DNA of 64,000 bases. Origin: Leuctra nigra. Its lineage: Eukaryota; Arthropoda; Insecta; Plecoptera; Leuctridae. The notes under the pieces are model-generated. The model worked only from the letters and a program-made list of their open reading frames with translations. It was not told the DNA's origin and searched no databases. This document shows positions 44,870 through 56,640 of the stretch, one piece after another. The stretch's first letter is position 1, and every line of letters starts with the position of its first letter. The position numbers and the translations under genes are program-made. The DNA lies in NCBI GenBank assembly GCA_934045905.1, contig OW203768.1:19048770-19112769 (forward strand), written 5' to 3'.

Positions 44870-45203
44870 TTACATTTGCTCCCCTACTAATATGGAAAGC
44901 GTCTTGGGATGATTTGATTCACAAACGTAGAATTTGATAAAACTGAAGCATAAAATAGGCACGTCATGAAAAGAATAAAGGTGATCACTGGAGTAGAAAG
45001 AAGATGAGCATTTTAATTTTAAATGCTAATATTATATTATACTAATATTATACGTTTGCTAATTTTTATCTTGTATAAAAATCATGTAGCTTATTAATAA
45101 CTTTCTGCTTGTAAATTTGAACTGCTGATAAAGGAAATGATCTATCTTAGAAAGAATCCAACTTTGAGTGACAGCCAACAAGAATTTGTGTTCTTAATTA
45201 CTA

Positions 45204-46082
45204 GGAAAACGCTCTGAGTAACGCGTTGATGAGCGAGCACGGATACGCGGAACACCTCGAACCGAAATTATGTCTATCGAAAATATCATTAAAAGCCAAT
45301 AAATCTTGAATTTCGTCAGACTTGAATAAAAATCTCTAAATATTCCTAAAATGTTAGTATCAACCCTTATGATTGAACTGTTCCTTGTTAATATTCAAAA
45401 ATCACAGGATCTCTTTAAAAAAATATACCTGGGACCACTCAAATCATATGATATTAGTGTGTACACAATATCAGATCAATCTGTTGAACGGTCATTATTA
45501 GTTTCATTTCGTTTGAAACTTTCTGCTCTAACTACCTTGCCTTGAACTGAAGATTCGAAGTCGCCGTGAATTTGACAGCCAACACGCAAAATGTCACTAA
45601 AATTACAAAACCTTTTGAAAATAACTACAGATTTGACTGAAAATTGGCAAAAATACCTTAAATGTTGGTACCAATGACCATGCAAAGTTTTTAGTTGATC
45701 GGTCAATCGGTTCTAGTTTAAATTTCAAAAATCACAGGAAAAATGGTTTCAAATTTGAACCAATGGGTGGATTTGGCTGAAATTTATTATGATTGGGTAC
45801 AATGTTGGTTGCAATGTCTTTGCTTAATTTCAAATTGATCAAATCAACCAATCGAAAGATAATTTTTTTTAAATTTGCACCAATCAGGGGATTTCAAAAA
45901 AATTAGGGTCTGCAACAATCAGAAATGTTACGTACTTGTGTGCAAAATTTCAGCTCGATCGAAGAAAAACTCTGACCTGTATATCGTCAGTAACAGAAAA
46001 AAAACAAAAAAAAAAACAAAAAAAAAAAACAGAGTCCGTGCCAAAAGAGCCAAAAGGAGACGCTCGCCTCGCTCGCTCAAAA
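45204..46082 (+). repeat. Modular family E copy
   Basis: The head is TAGGAAAACGCTCTGAGTAA, then CGCGTTGATGAGCGAGCACG. The body has several 'ACCAATG...TTGGCTGAAA...CAATGTTGG' units. The end is GACCTGTATATCGTCAGTAA, an A/C-A tract and GAGACGCTCGCCTCGCTCGC. It is close to 27291-28192. Confidence 0.75.
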
Positions 46083-46379
46083 ATGTGCTCTGACTTTTGC
46101 AAAAAAAAAATGCTTTCTTTAAAATGCAAATAATTTCTAGAAATGAAATTATTTCGTGAATTGAAACGAATTATCGACTGTAATTCTATTCCATTCGTAT
46201 AAATTCTCATGATTCTTTCTTTAGTCAATAAAAAACTAAAAATCGCTTTAATTTCTGCTTTCCAACAAGAATTATTTCAGAATTTGAGTAACTTATCACC
46301 ATGAGCAGACGAAAAACAGTAATTATAAAAAGTCAGAATTAGTCACTTATACTCCCTATCTACTTTCCTAATTACAAAT

Positions 46380-46640
46380 GAGCTGTTCTACTCGTCTGAA
46401 TTGGCAATGAGTCGTCTTCAGTGGCACTTCGTCAGTGGAGGTTGGCGAGGGGTGGACGGTATAATGTTAATTGAAAACGTGCACCCCTGCGCTTGAAATA
46501 AGGGTTGTCATCTCGGCCACTATAAACTTCACACCCCCTCCCCCTCCCCCCCCCCCCCCTGCATCAAGCAGAGGAACTCGACTCTATTGATTTAGCTCTC
46601 GGTTGCTGGGGTTCATTGGATTCAGGAGAGATGTAGCAGT
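46380..46640. other. GC-elevated island with poly-C tract
   Basis: GGTTGGCGAGGGGTGGACGG, a GTTAATTG homeodomain motif and a C-rich run at about 46534-46559 are visible. No gene was found. It is possibly regulatory. Confidence 0.25.
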
Positions 46641-47820
46641 GCTTTAGTCTGATTAGGTGAATGTGATGTGAGAAACTCAGGTGTAGCACTCATTTTAAAG
46701 AAAAATATATTTAAAAAATGGCTTGTATAATATAGTTAACTTAATTTTCTTCTTCTGTTCCTCCCCTTCCCCCTCATCAACTTCCTCTTCCTCCTATTTC
46801 TTATAATTTCTATTTTCTGATAAATATTTATCTTTCGGGAGTTTCTCTGACTAAAATAAAATTAATTCATAAATTGTGTATTATCGTTGAGACACAACAT
46901 GCAGGAAGGAACAAAAAATGAAATATAAGGTTAGCAATGATATTCAGAAAGTCTGAAAATTAATTTACAGTTCGTATATAGCTCAATTTACAACATTTGA
47001 CACTGGAAATAAAATTGATGAATTTTATGAAAATATCTGCCCATAAACCTCTAGAAACGGTACCCATGTAGCTATTGTGCACAATTTCTGTACACTATTA
47101 TAAGTTCAATGAGGAGAAAGTATATTCTTAATCACATCACATCAATAATCCCGAATATTATTTCAATTGAAGGCGTGTGAGAACTGTACCTTTGAGGAGA
47201 GAGGAGGGCGGCCTTCGGTGCGTCGTTAAACATTATAAAGATCACGGCAATCTGCAATCATAATATGATTTAAAGCGAATTCAACAATTAACTCATAGAA
47301 TGAGTACTAAATGTCTAATGTGAGGCTTCCTAGAGGCAACTGCAAGAGATTTCGTGACTGTTTTGTGTTGCTGTTGCGTGAACAAGTTATCAGGATTCCA
47401 GGCCATTGTTCTTGCCAGAGTGCGGGAAACCACTGAAGTCAAACTTAGAACCATTTGACACAGAACACTTCTTGTTTATAGTTCGTCTTAGCGAGGAGAT
47501 TTCTAAATTCCTATAGATTAAACATACCAATCATTTCAATTAAAGATTTCAAAATAGTTGACATGGACTTTGCTTTATGTCCAGAATTTTAAGTTTTAAA
47601 TTGCTTTATATTCAATCATTTATAACGTTCCAAACTTGAATTCATTCCAAAGCTTCTAAATACTCTATAATATTTGAACTTGCATGCCCTTTCTTATAAC
47701 TTCTTATAACTGTTATTTTTCCTTTGAAAAACTGTTTATAATTGATTTCAAACAAAGCTTTTCAAATCTTCAGGAAATATTTAACCTGAAAGTTAGACAT
47801 TTTAATGTGTATAAATAAAC
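46640..47820. other. AT-rich intergenic stretch, nothing assigned
   Basis: No gene or delimited repeat was seen. Part of 47.58-47.72 kb is loosely similar to the TTCGAA/TTCCAAA-rich blocks. Confidence 0.4.
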
Positions 47821-47828
47821 TTAACTCG

Positions 47829-48120
47829 CTTTGAGGAAGGAATATAATCTAGTACCTATAAGACTCAATTTCTTGAAATATTTTGCGGTTATGTAGCTTT
47901 TACACTTTAGCTCAACCAATCGTGTCTCAAGACTTTTGCAAACGTAAAAATCGTAAAAACGATAATTTTATACCAAGAAATTGTGCCTTTTGCAAGGATT
48001 CTATTCGTTTCCTCTCGAGTCTCGACTTACAGAACCAATCTTTGGATGAAATTCTTTCAAATATTTCATTCCAGCGATTTAGAAAAGTAATAAAATTGTT
48101 CCCCCTCTTTGAATAAACTA
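47829..48120. mobile_element. MITE family A copy (diverged)
   Basis: The left end GAGGAAGGAATATAATCTAG is followed by AGACTCAATTTCTTG. The right side has ATTGTTCCCCCTCTTTG near 48095-48112. The interior is only partly family-like. Confidence 0.45.
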
Positions 48121-48159
48121 CCCGATCGCTCGAACGCTTCCTAGTCATTGTTTATTCCT

Positions 48160-48380
48160 GTTTGGATGAGCTCCTGGGGTGTTATTCGATTACATCAGAG
48201 AGTCTATAAACACCCCCTCATCTTGCCGTTTGTCATCGCATCAGAGTTAAAGTGTGACCCAATCAGTTAAGAATGCGGACCTCCCCTATCGCATGTCGGA
48301 GCTCAGTTATTCCATCGGCTAGGGGTTGGGGGGATGAGCAACCCCTCGGTTGTGTAATTCACACAACAAATACTCCACAA
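48160..48380. other. GC-elevated island
   Basis: CTATAAACACCCCCTCATC (forkhead-like TATAAACA) and CGGAGCTCAGTTATTCCATC lie together with GGGGTTGGGGGGATGAG. No convincing coding frame was found. It is possibly regulatory. Confidence 0.25.
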
Positions 48381-48519
48381 GTCAAAATATTGAATCTTTT
48401 CTTTACCTGGGTTTGGATTGAGTATGTAGGAAGCCAGCCGTTATACCTTACTGAACAGTGTAAACGTAAGAAGTGGATTTTTTTTGTTATTTGGTATTTT
48501 TTACAACAAACATACTCCA

Positions 48520-48562
48520 GGTAATGGTGCCTATTTATGTAGATTATATACCTCTTCACTCT
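48520..48562. mobile_element. MITE family A, right end
   Basis: AATGGTGCCTATTTATGTAG followed by ATTATATACCTCTTCACTC is a family terminus. Confidence 0.55.
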
Positions 48563-48879
48563 ACAAAACTAGATAAATTTGTTCCAATAATTTGAATTCG
48601 TTCCAAAACATTCGCTTCAATATTTGAATATCATAAACGATCTAAATTCTTGAGTATTTTTTTAAACTTGAACATTTTCGAATAATTTTAAATAAACAAC
48701 GTTTTAAACTGTTAATTCCTATAAATTGTACTGTACAGAGATCGTGGGAAGGCCGCCCTGATAATATTTGAAATTTCACTATGCCTTCTAAAGTTCTAAA
48801 GTTCTAAAGGCTGTGCAAATTCATATTTTAGCGCGAACTTTTTCAAATTCAAGAATAATTTAGAACATTATTTTCGCAT

Positions 48880-49140
48880 GCACCACATTGATCAAAGGAA
48901 AGCGACCACTATTATAATAGCTGGTCCTCTATGACCTCTGGTTTGGTTATTGGCTAACCCGATTACCTGGGCAACACCTCGGCGACGGCTTTAGAACCCG
49001 GATAGATATATGAAAGAGAGGATTTAGGGTCGGCGGTTTTCGCATGGTGTGTTCTTGAGGGTTTGTTAAACCCAACTTTATCTCGTTTTATTGTTCGGGT
49101 AATCATCTCGTTCATCTTGACAGGTGGGTTATGACGTGAG
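48880..49140. promoter_or_regulatory. GC-elevated island with a TCF motif
   Basis: GATCAAAGG (48890-48898) matches the TCF/Pangolin consensus. ACCTCGGCGACGGCTTTAG, CCTGGGCAACACC and GGGTAATCATCTCG follow. The neighbouring gene family is Wingless-responsive in Drosophila; any link here is inference. Confidence 0.28.
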
Positions 49141-50238
49141 AGAGTTTTTTTTCACTGTCAAATCTCAATCTTGAAGGAAAAGGGGTGTGTTTTTTGTTGT
49201 TGATGGTTACATGTTTGTTTGTTCTAGATCTTTATTCTGTGATGATTCAATAATTAGGAGTCACTTGCACAGCAATTTAGACGAAAATAATTCAAAATTT
49301 GTATTTGTTTGAATTCAATTCATAGCTTGCACGAACTTCTTTTGTTTTATTTCAGCAATGCTAAATTATTGAATTGTCCACCCATTACGTTGGCACGTTG
49401 ATGTGTCAGATTTATAACTTTATTGAGGTAAATCGATGTATTTTTGTAATGTGAGTGATTTCTCATCGTACTAAAGTAATCTCCGGAGCCTATACAATTT
49501 CCCAGGTACTCATTAACTATAAAATATCGTCAAAAAAGCAGAGAATCACAGCTATTCTGCGTGCCATTAAGATGGCGACGGCAACAATGAGATGACATCA
49601 CATGCAACCTATTAATTGAAGGCCAACATTTTGCAATATCACGCAAATAGGGGTTAAAGTTTGAAGGCAGGAATACATGTGAAAACTGTAGTATGCTTTT
49701 CTCTTATCTGTTTAGATCAAATTGGACACACAATTGGTAGATTCTGGTATAAAGGTAGGTATAGTCTAAAAAATTAAACTCGAAAAAGTTAAAATTGGAC
49801 ACAACACGGAACTACAGATTATGACATGCAATATGGAGAGATCAAGCAGGTTTAAACATTTTCAAAAGTGTCTTTGTATTTGTTCGGGATTTGAAACTGT
49901 TGTCGAAATGACAAAGCAAGCCGTGTCGTAGGAACGTAATGCAATTTCGTTGGTCAAATCATAGTCAAATCAAGCAACGATTCAAGCTTCTTTAATTTGC
50001 TTTGTTTTATTCTGTGCATCTGTTCAATATCGCAAAATCATATTTGTCTTTTACAAAATACAGCGATTATTTAAGATAATTAGATTTGCATTTTCAGGCA
50101 GACATCACATGTGTCTGCTTCTGAATTTAAAATGTCGTTAGCAGAACTGATATGCAGAGAGTCTGCTAACTGTACATTTGCAATGAGTATTTCTTTTATA
50201 TTTTGAAGATTTTGTTGAGCTGAGTTACGTGTAAGATA

Positions 50239-50845
50239 CTAGGAAAACGCTCAGTAACGCGTTGATGAGCGAGCACGGGTACGTGCAAATTCTCGAAACG
50301 AAAATGCGTATACAACGCACAGAAAACATATACCTACATCCATATTGAATAGAAATATGATCACTAAATCAACATAAAAGTATACAATGCTTTTCATCGA
50401 AACTTTAAAATAGCATCTAAGCACCTGGTTCATAAAGCAAATCAGAATCAATTCAATTGGCACTGGAAAACATTCATTTCGATACTTCATTACTGACAGA
50501 TATTAAAAATGTCAATAAGTTCATACGTTCTTAACTGATTGGGATGAAATTTTGTAAAATAAGAGACAATGTTTGTCTTAATGATCATGCAAAATATGAG
50601 TTTGATCAGAATTATCGAAGACCATTTTCATTTTTCAGCCTATCAGGAGATATTTATTTAAATTTTAACCAATGAATGGATTTCAAAAAAATTAGGTTCT
50701 TGGAACAGAAAAGGTTGTCTCTACACGTGTGCAAAATTTCAGCTCGATCGAAGAAAAACTCTGATCTTTATATCGTCAAGTAACAGAAAAAAAGAGTTCC
50801 GTGCCAAAAGAGCCAAAAGGAGACGCTCGCTTCGCTCGTTCAATA
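50239..50845 (+). repeat. Modular family E copy
   Basis: The head TAGGAAAACGCTCAGTAACG is followed by CGTTGATGAGCGAGCACGGG. The body closely matches 26867-27290. The end is TATCGTCAAGTAACAG, an A-run and GACGCTCGCTTCGCTCG. A 79-codon minus-strand frame over the head is an artefact. Confidence 0.75.
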
Positions 50846-51168
50846 AGACAAAGTGAGGGATAATAATGTCAGAAACAATCTCAATCTCGGAAGCAAAGAG
50901 CATTGTTTGAGAAAACTTTGTTCTTAACATACAAAACCATCTTTTGACTCAATTCACTACTGTATTTCATCCTTACGCGGGCATACAAACTATCATTTCA
51001 TCTTAAAATTAATAGTACTAACTCCATTGTTTAGAGGAAATTATGCCTGAAAAATATTACAAATTAACACAGAAGTAGCAGTTTCTGATCAGTGTTTATA
51101 AGAGACATTGTAACAACGGATTCATTACATTTTCACGGATGAAAACAATTTCCACCTACTCCAGAGTA

Positions 51169-51843
51169 TTATACATACTTGAACTCAATACCAACCTTGT
51201 TGTCCAACAATTGGTACTGCACATGTGCAGTCAGTTGATCATCACTCAAGTGACTTTGCAAATCGAAGTAATTCAATACGCTTAAATTTGTAAAGTGACT
51301 GATGAAAACCCGAATGAAATCTTCCGAATTGAGAAAACAACTAAAATAATAATCATACTTTGAGGAATACTCGATCATGACGAAATCGTTACATCTTTAT
51401 GTTGTCGTTTTGGATGTTGCCATAGTAACAATGTATCTTACAAACAACTTCATACAGGAAATAGTATAAAGCCGAGTTGTGCTGAAATGTCGGTTTTGCA
51501 ACCATGTAGAAGGACAACACTCATGTAACAGAATACATTTAAGAATCTTCGCGACATTCTCAAATGCAGTTTCCAACATTTCCCAGAACATAATAAATGC
51601 AGTAGTGTTTTTGCAAAGCTCTTCATTGCATGCGCAGAAGTGCAACTCGGATTGCGCTAATTAGCCCCGAGCTAATTGTATGGAATTATCCATGCATTGT
51701 GCCCCCACACATGCATACTGATCCTGATGTACGCCGGCTTCCTGTAGACTGCGTTGAGCATAATGTGCACAACCATGCTGGCGAGATAATTTCAAAATAG
51801 ACGTGGTGCTTAATTGTCGACACATCTTGATTAAGTATAACAT
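51169..51843 (-). pseudogene. Possible decayed coding sequence, unidentified
   Basis: Three minus-strand open segments (51843-51664, 51660-51400 and 51396-51169) are in the same frame, separated only by TAA at 51661-51663 and 51397-51399. The translation is protein-like: Cys/His-containing stretches (HFCACNEELCKN, LLHECCPSTWLQNRHF) and an acidic C-terminal part (LQSHLSDDQLTAHVQYQLLD). I do not recognise the family. An old transposase or host-gene fragment are both possible, and chance is not excluded. Confidence 0.3.
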
Positions 51844-52617
51844 TTTATACTGAAAACAATAGTTTGTTTAACTTAGAGCTGTCTGATAACTTATATCTTC
51901 TTTTAATTAAAAATTTCATGGTTGATGAGAATACAAATCTGATATGTTTTTACTTTTTGTAAACTACGATTTTCAATTTCTCAGCCAGGTATAACTAAAT
52001 CAATATGTTTATTTTATTGTATGATTTTTAATTGAATGTCGTTGATACAGTCTTGTTGCTATGAGAGAAAAATTGTTTTGCTATTTTTGAAATGCAAAAC
52101 TTATAATTTAGTATTATGTAGTTTTGCTCGGGCTTATACCTTGAAAACTACAATTTAACCAAAATAAACCATTTGAGAAATGTTCATTGCCTTTTTTAAA
52201 TTAATATAAATAGTGGACTCACTTATTTGACTTTGTAATAGCAAACTGCACTTCACACCTCTTCATTTTGTCTTGAGCGACAAAATCTTTCGTCAACAAA
52301 ACATTAAGAAAGTTTAAAGTACGAGGGTTGTTTTGTCTTCTCTGCTGTTTTAGTACAAGTGTTAAATAGGTCAACAGATCAGAGTATTTACTTGTAATAA
52401 GTACATACTTAGCTTTCTATCACTTTACTCATTTATTTACTTTCTCAATCATCATTAAATGGAAGGAATTCTTTAATGATTTTGATAATGCAACAGGTCG
52501 GCTAATGATCTATAATGGTTGTAATATTTATCAACAATTTCCTTTGAACTTATAAATAAATAACAGTTTCTTGACATGACGTTAAAGATATTGAAACTAG
52601 TTGGCTAATCATGTACG

Positions 52618-52760
52618 TCGGAGGTAGAAGGCCCGATGTCCATTTCAATGATTCATAATGTGAGGTCAAAAACATGTATCAATCCGCCGTTCCAAATTGC
52701 CACCAGTCATTTAGTAAGAGATGGCTTCAGTCAAATATTAGCTGGATGTGAATGATTCAT
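52618..52760 (+). mobile_element. MITE family C, partial
   Basis: GGAGGTAGAAGGCCCGATGT and CCATTTCAATGATTCATAAT match the family C left end. The rest is diverged. Confidence 0.4.
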
Positions 52761-52865
52761 TCGTTTGAACTTTATATCTTTTCTGTTTACATTAATAACC
52801 AAGTACTTCAAAATAAATCGTCGGCAAAATATGCAATGTGTGTGCATTCAATGCAATTCTTGTAA

Positions 52866-53255
52866 CTAGGAAAACGCTCTGTTGATAAGTGAGCCTTCGT
52901 ACTGCATCCGATTTGGTGTGCGGTTGCAAGTATCAGCTGCTACAGGCCTTGGACCACAAGATAGATGGTGTTAAATTTTAACCAATGGGAGGATTTGGCT
53001 GAAACTTTGTAAGATTGGAGACAATATTGGCCGTATAATGGCTTGTCAAAATTTCAAATAGATCGGACCAACCAACGGAGAGATTAAATTAAAACCAATC
53101 ACAGAATCCCGTTCAAAAACGATCCCAGAGATACAGAGAATTACGTTAGTGTGTGTGCAAAATTTCAGTTCGATTGGTTGTGTGGTTGGACTAAGGACCT
53201 GAATTGTGCATGACGCTGGAATATTCAAAAGTTCAATATTGTGACAAGAACCGAT
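52866..53255 (+). repeat. Modular family E copy (variant head)
   Basis: TAGGAAAACGCTCTGTTGAT, then GAGCCTTCGTACTGCATCCG, then body units (AACCAATGGGAGGATTTGGC, CAAAATTTCAGTTCGATTGG). The 3' terminus is not typical. Confidence 0.6.
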
Positions 53256-53439
53256 CTGCGCCTCTCTTCCTGACGATAGTAAACCGTCTCAAATAACAAA
53301 ATCCCAACAGCTTCTCGTGCGTTGAAAAAGATTATGATGCAAATTACTTTAATACGATTAATGTCCTCTTACAACTATGTTGATTAACTTTAACTACACA
53401 TCGAACCATTCGAAAATCAATCGAACACGATATAAATCC

Positions 53440-53660
53440 GTCAATTCATTCGCTCATCCTCTCGATCAGGACCATCAACAAGACGAAGTAAAACCAGGGG
53501 CAGCTCGGTGTCACCTGGTAGCAAGATCGGATACCACTGATAACCACTTTCCGAACTGCCGACATTCCTCACATGGCGTCCCATTCGCCGGCTCATTAGA
53601 GAACGAAGAGTGTTCACGGATCATAATGGGACTGATTGCGGGTCCTTTTCCAGATCTTTT
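53440..53660. other. GC-elevated block, unassigned
   Basis: A 100-codon plus-strand frame (53377-53679) covers it, but no domain is recognisable. It may be single-copy regulatory DNA. Confidence 0.2.
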
Positions 53661-54007
53661 GTGTTTCTTTTCGATTTAAATAATTGTCTTGGGTGTCCTG
53701 ATTATTGATGTTGTTCACAATCTTTCTCAAGTCCTTTTGGTTCGATGTTTTTTTTACATTAATTAATGCTCAATAAAAGAATGCGTTATCAATGTGATAA
53801 AAATAATGATGTAGATAAGGGTTGTTATTAATAATGTGGATCATTTGGAATGAGGCAGAAGGGAAGCAGCCAAATTAGGGTTGTCTATTACAAAGGTTAG
53901 TCATTGTAACCAAGTTGCTCCTCGAAGTGGTATAATGACGAAGTTGAATTTAGTACAAACATCCAATTGCACTTTAAAATTGTGTGTATAGAGTTACATT
54001 TAGTTTA

Positions 54008-54544
54008 TTAAGGTGATACTAGCGCTCGGCCGTTTTAGAAAATTGAGAGAGAAAAATTGTTTCATAAGTGAGTGTAACTTTTACAGTATGTTCACATGAT
54101 CAGTCTGATTGTATATTAGTAGCCCTTTTTAATTTTTGCTTATTGCATCGTTAATTAGGCGCCGGTTATTCAACAAAACCGCATAAAACGATGAAATTTG
54201 CGATACGATTGGAGACCAACCCCGTAAACCAATTGATCTCAAATTTTTATCATGATTAGATGAAAGACAAACTTAGGGTTATCCCTTGGCACATTTTTGA
54301 AATTTTGTTTTATACGGCGCCCAGGGAGACGAGAAAATAGCTAATTTTTCACCAAAAATACACTAATTATTACTAATTAACGAAACAAAAAATTAAAAAT
54401 GTACCAAGGGATAACCCTAATTTTTTCTTTTATGTAATCACGATTAAAATTTCAAATAATTTGGTCTACCCATTTCGTCTCCAATCGTATCGCAAAAAGT
54501 GTCTACAAAAAGCAGCAAAATCGCTCGCGCTTGCAGCACCTTAA
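54008..54544. mobile_element. Inverted-repeat element, 537 bp
   Basis: The outer ends TTAAGGTGATACTAGCGCTCG and CGCGCTTGCAGCACCTTAA are imperfectly inverted. Strong inner arms include GCGATACGATTGGAGACCAA / TCGTCTCCAATCGTATCGC and GGGTTATCCCTTGGCAC / TACCAAGGGATAACCC. There is no coding capacity. Confidence 0.75.
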
Positions 54545-54618
54545 AGAAACTAATTATAGACAACGTAATTGTTTGGCATAAGAGTGAAATGCATTTTGTA
54601 AAATTGCGGTAATACCTA

Positions 54619-55745
54619 TCCCAGAAAAAACACTCCGTGTAAAAATACCAGCCAAGTCTCTTTAACTATAAAAAAAAATAGAAGAAATCTAAAAATTCAG
54701 CACTGAAAAGGAGTGATATCAAAAAAGGAGCCAAGTCAACGAATTTTCCAAATTTTAATCGTACCATTGAAATAAAAATATCAACCCCCGAGAAATACTT
54801 AAAAAAAGGACTTGGCGCATCGTTTTTTTAAAGACACTTTTCTATCCTAAAAGTATAGGAAGAACTCTACAAGTATATTTTCCTGAGTATATCACATTCA
54901 TTATCGACGAATCATACTACGTTTTAATATAACTAGTACTCTTACCTACTGGCAGTTTTGGTATTTTGTCAATATTCAGAGGAAATAAACGGATAAACGA
55001 ATAACGAATAAACGGAAGCGGCCTAGTCTATTCGTTATTGCCACTATTTCTAGGGTCATATTAATCAATCATACTTCTCAATATCGTGACTGAGGGAAAT
55101 AGCGAAAGCGCTCATTACAAGAAGGCCGTCAATGAGATTTGTATAAGTGACTAGTGCACTGAGCCATGCTGCTCAAATAATTACTGACTAGATTTTTATC
55201 TAAAGTAATACGTTATGTAATTTATGAATTTTTTTGGTATAAAATGTTAATTAATAGCAATTAATTACACGGCGAGAAGGTTCCAAGTATAATGCTGTAG
55301 TAGGTATGTTGATGTACCCACAAAACTATAGGTACCTACCAATCACAAACACAACTGTTCTGTATTTATTGCTTGTAAGACAATGCTATGTTTCTTTGCG
55401 TACTTATATTTAAATTTAAAATATTTTACAGAATGTTCAATATTTAATTTGAAAGTTTTGTCCCAATTTTTCTAGGCATTTCTGAACTACGTAGTATGTG
55501 AGTGGCTTAAGCTTAAGAATAGAAAAATGTCTTTAAAAAAACGATGCGCCAAGTCCTTTTTTTAAGTATTTCTCGGGGGTTGATATTTTTATTTCAATGG
55601 TACGATTAAAATTTGGAAAATTCGTTGACTTGGCTCCTTTTTTGATATCACTCCTTTTCAGTGCTGAATTTTTAGATTTCTTCTATTTTTTTTTATAGTT
55701 AAAGAGACTTGGCTGGTATTTTTACACGGAGTGTTTTTTCTGGGA
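54619..55745. mobile_element. Long-TIR element, 1127 bp, ~229-bp TIRs, TA-flanked
   Basis: The left TIR (54619-54847) starts TCCCAGAAAAAACACTCCGT and the right TIR (55517-55745) ends ACGGAGTGTTTTTTCTGGGA. They are nearly identical along their length (for example GACTTGGCGCATCG / CGATGCGCCAAGTC). TA dinucleotides flank both sides. The 670-bp interior is AT-rich with no transposase. It fits a TA-targeting non-autonomous DNA element. Confidence 0.88.
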
Positions 55746-55829
55746 TATCACTTCTTTTGTTAGTTTATACATACAGCTTGTAGCACATGTCCGAGCAGGG
55801 ACTAATTTCTTTAAAAAAATACGCCTCAA

Positions 55830-56640
55830 CCGATTTGGTTACTATGAAAAGTTGCGTTTGGTATAAGATGACAATGATTATCCAAGAAGAATAGCTTAAG
55901 TTTCGTTATAATCGATCCAGCCGTTTTCGATACATGACGTCACTTCCGGTTTTGAAATAGCGGCCGAATTCCGGTATAGGTAATAAGAAAACAATCTAGT
56001 TTTATCTAGTTGATACCTTCATGAACGACCATCTGAATTCCTAATCCCTATATTTCCGTAAAATCGGTCATGCCGTTTGTAATATATGACGTCACTTCCG
56101 GTTTCATTTAGTGGTTCCTGCCGCCATTTCCGGTACCATTAATTTATTTATTCATTTTTCACAATTGATTTTTCAAATAAATAGCAGAATGAATACGCAG
56201 GAGCTAGTTCAGTTGCAATCGGTACAGGCGTTTTAGATATATGACGTCACTTCCGGTTTCAGGAATGGCGGCCGAGAACACTGCTACCTTGAATATATAA
56301 ATTGTATTGTCTATGTTACAATGTAAGTTAATTATGTACGTATTTTAAGTATAATTTGTTGAAATAAGTTAAATATTGCGTATTTATGACGTCACTTCCG
56401 GTTTAGAAAATAAGAAAATAATATTTTTTTTATTGATACTTCATATAGATGACCATCTAAATCGAATGGCGCTAATTTCGTTCTAATCGGTCCAGACGTT
56501 TTTGAGTTATGACGTCACTTCCGGTTTCAAAATGGCGGCTTCCGGTTGGTTTTATAAAAAGGCACCTCAGACGCCAAAAGTGCACATGTGGTAAAAATTT
56601 CAGGTCGATCGGTTCAGCCGTTTAGGCTGTGGCGGTGATA
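55830..56640. repeat. Five-unit degenerate tandem array with CRE-ETS motif
   Basis: ATGACGTCACTTCCGGTTT recurs at about 55934, 56087, 56240, 56386 and 56509. Each copy is preceded by a 'cggtcCAGnCGTTTT' segment and often followed by AATGGCGGC or CCGGTA. Unit lengths are about 120-155 bp with diverged spacers. The last unit continues with AAATTTCAGGTCGATCGG, a motif resembling family E units. Confidence 0.85.

Noticed and set aside
45950..46228. Minus-strand Phe-rich frame and plus-strand Lys-rich frames
   Set aside because: They come from the A-rich tract at the family E 3' end.
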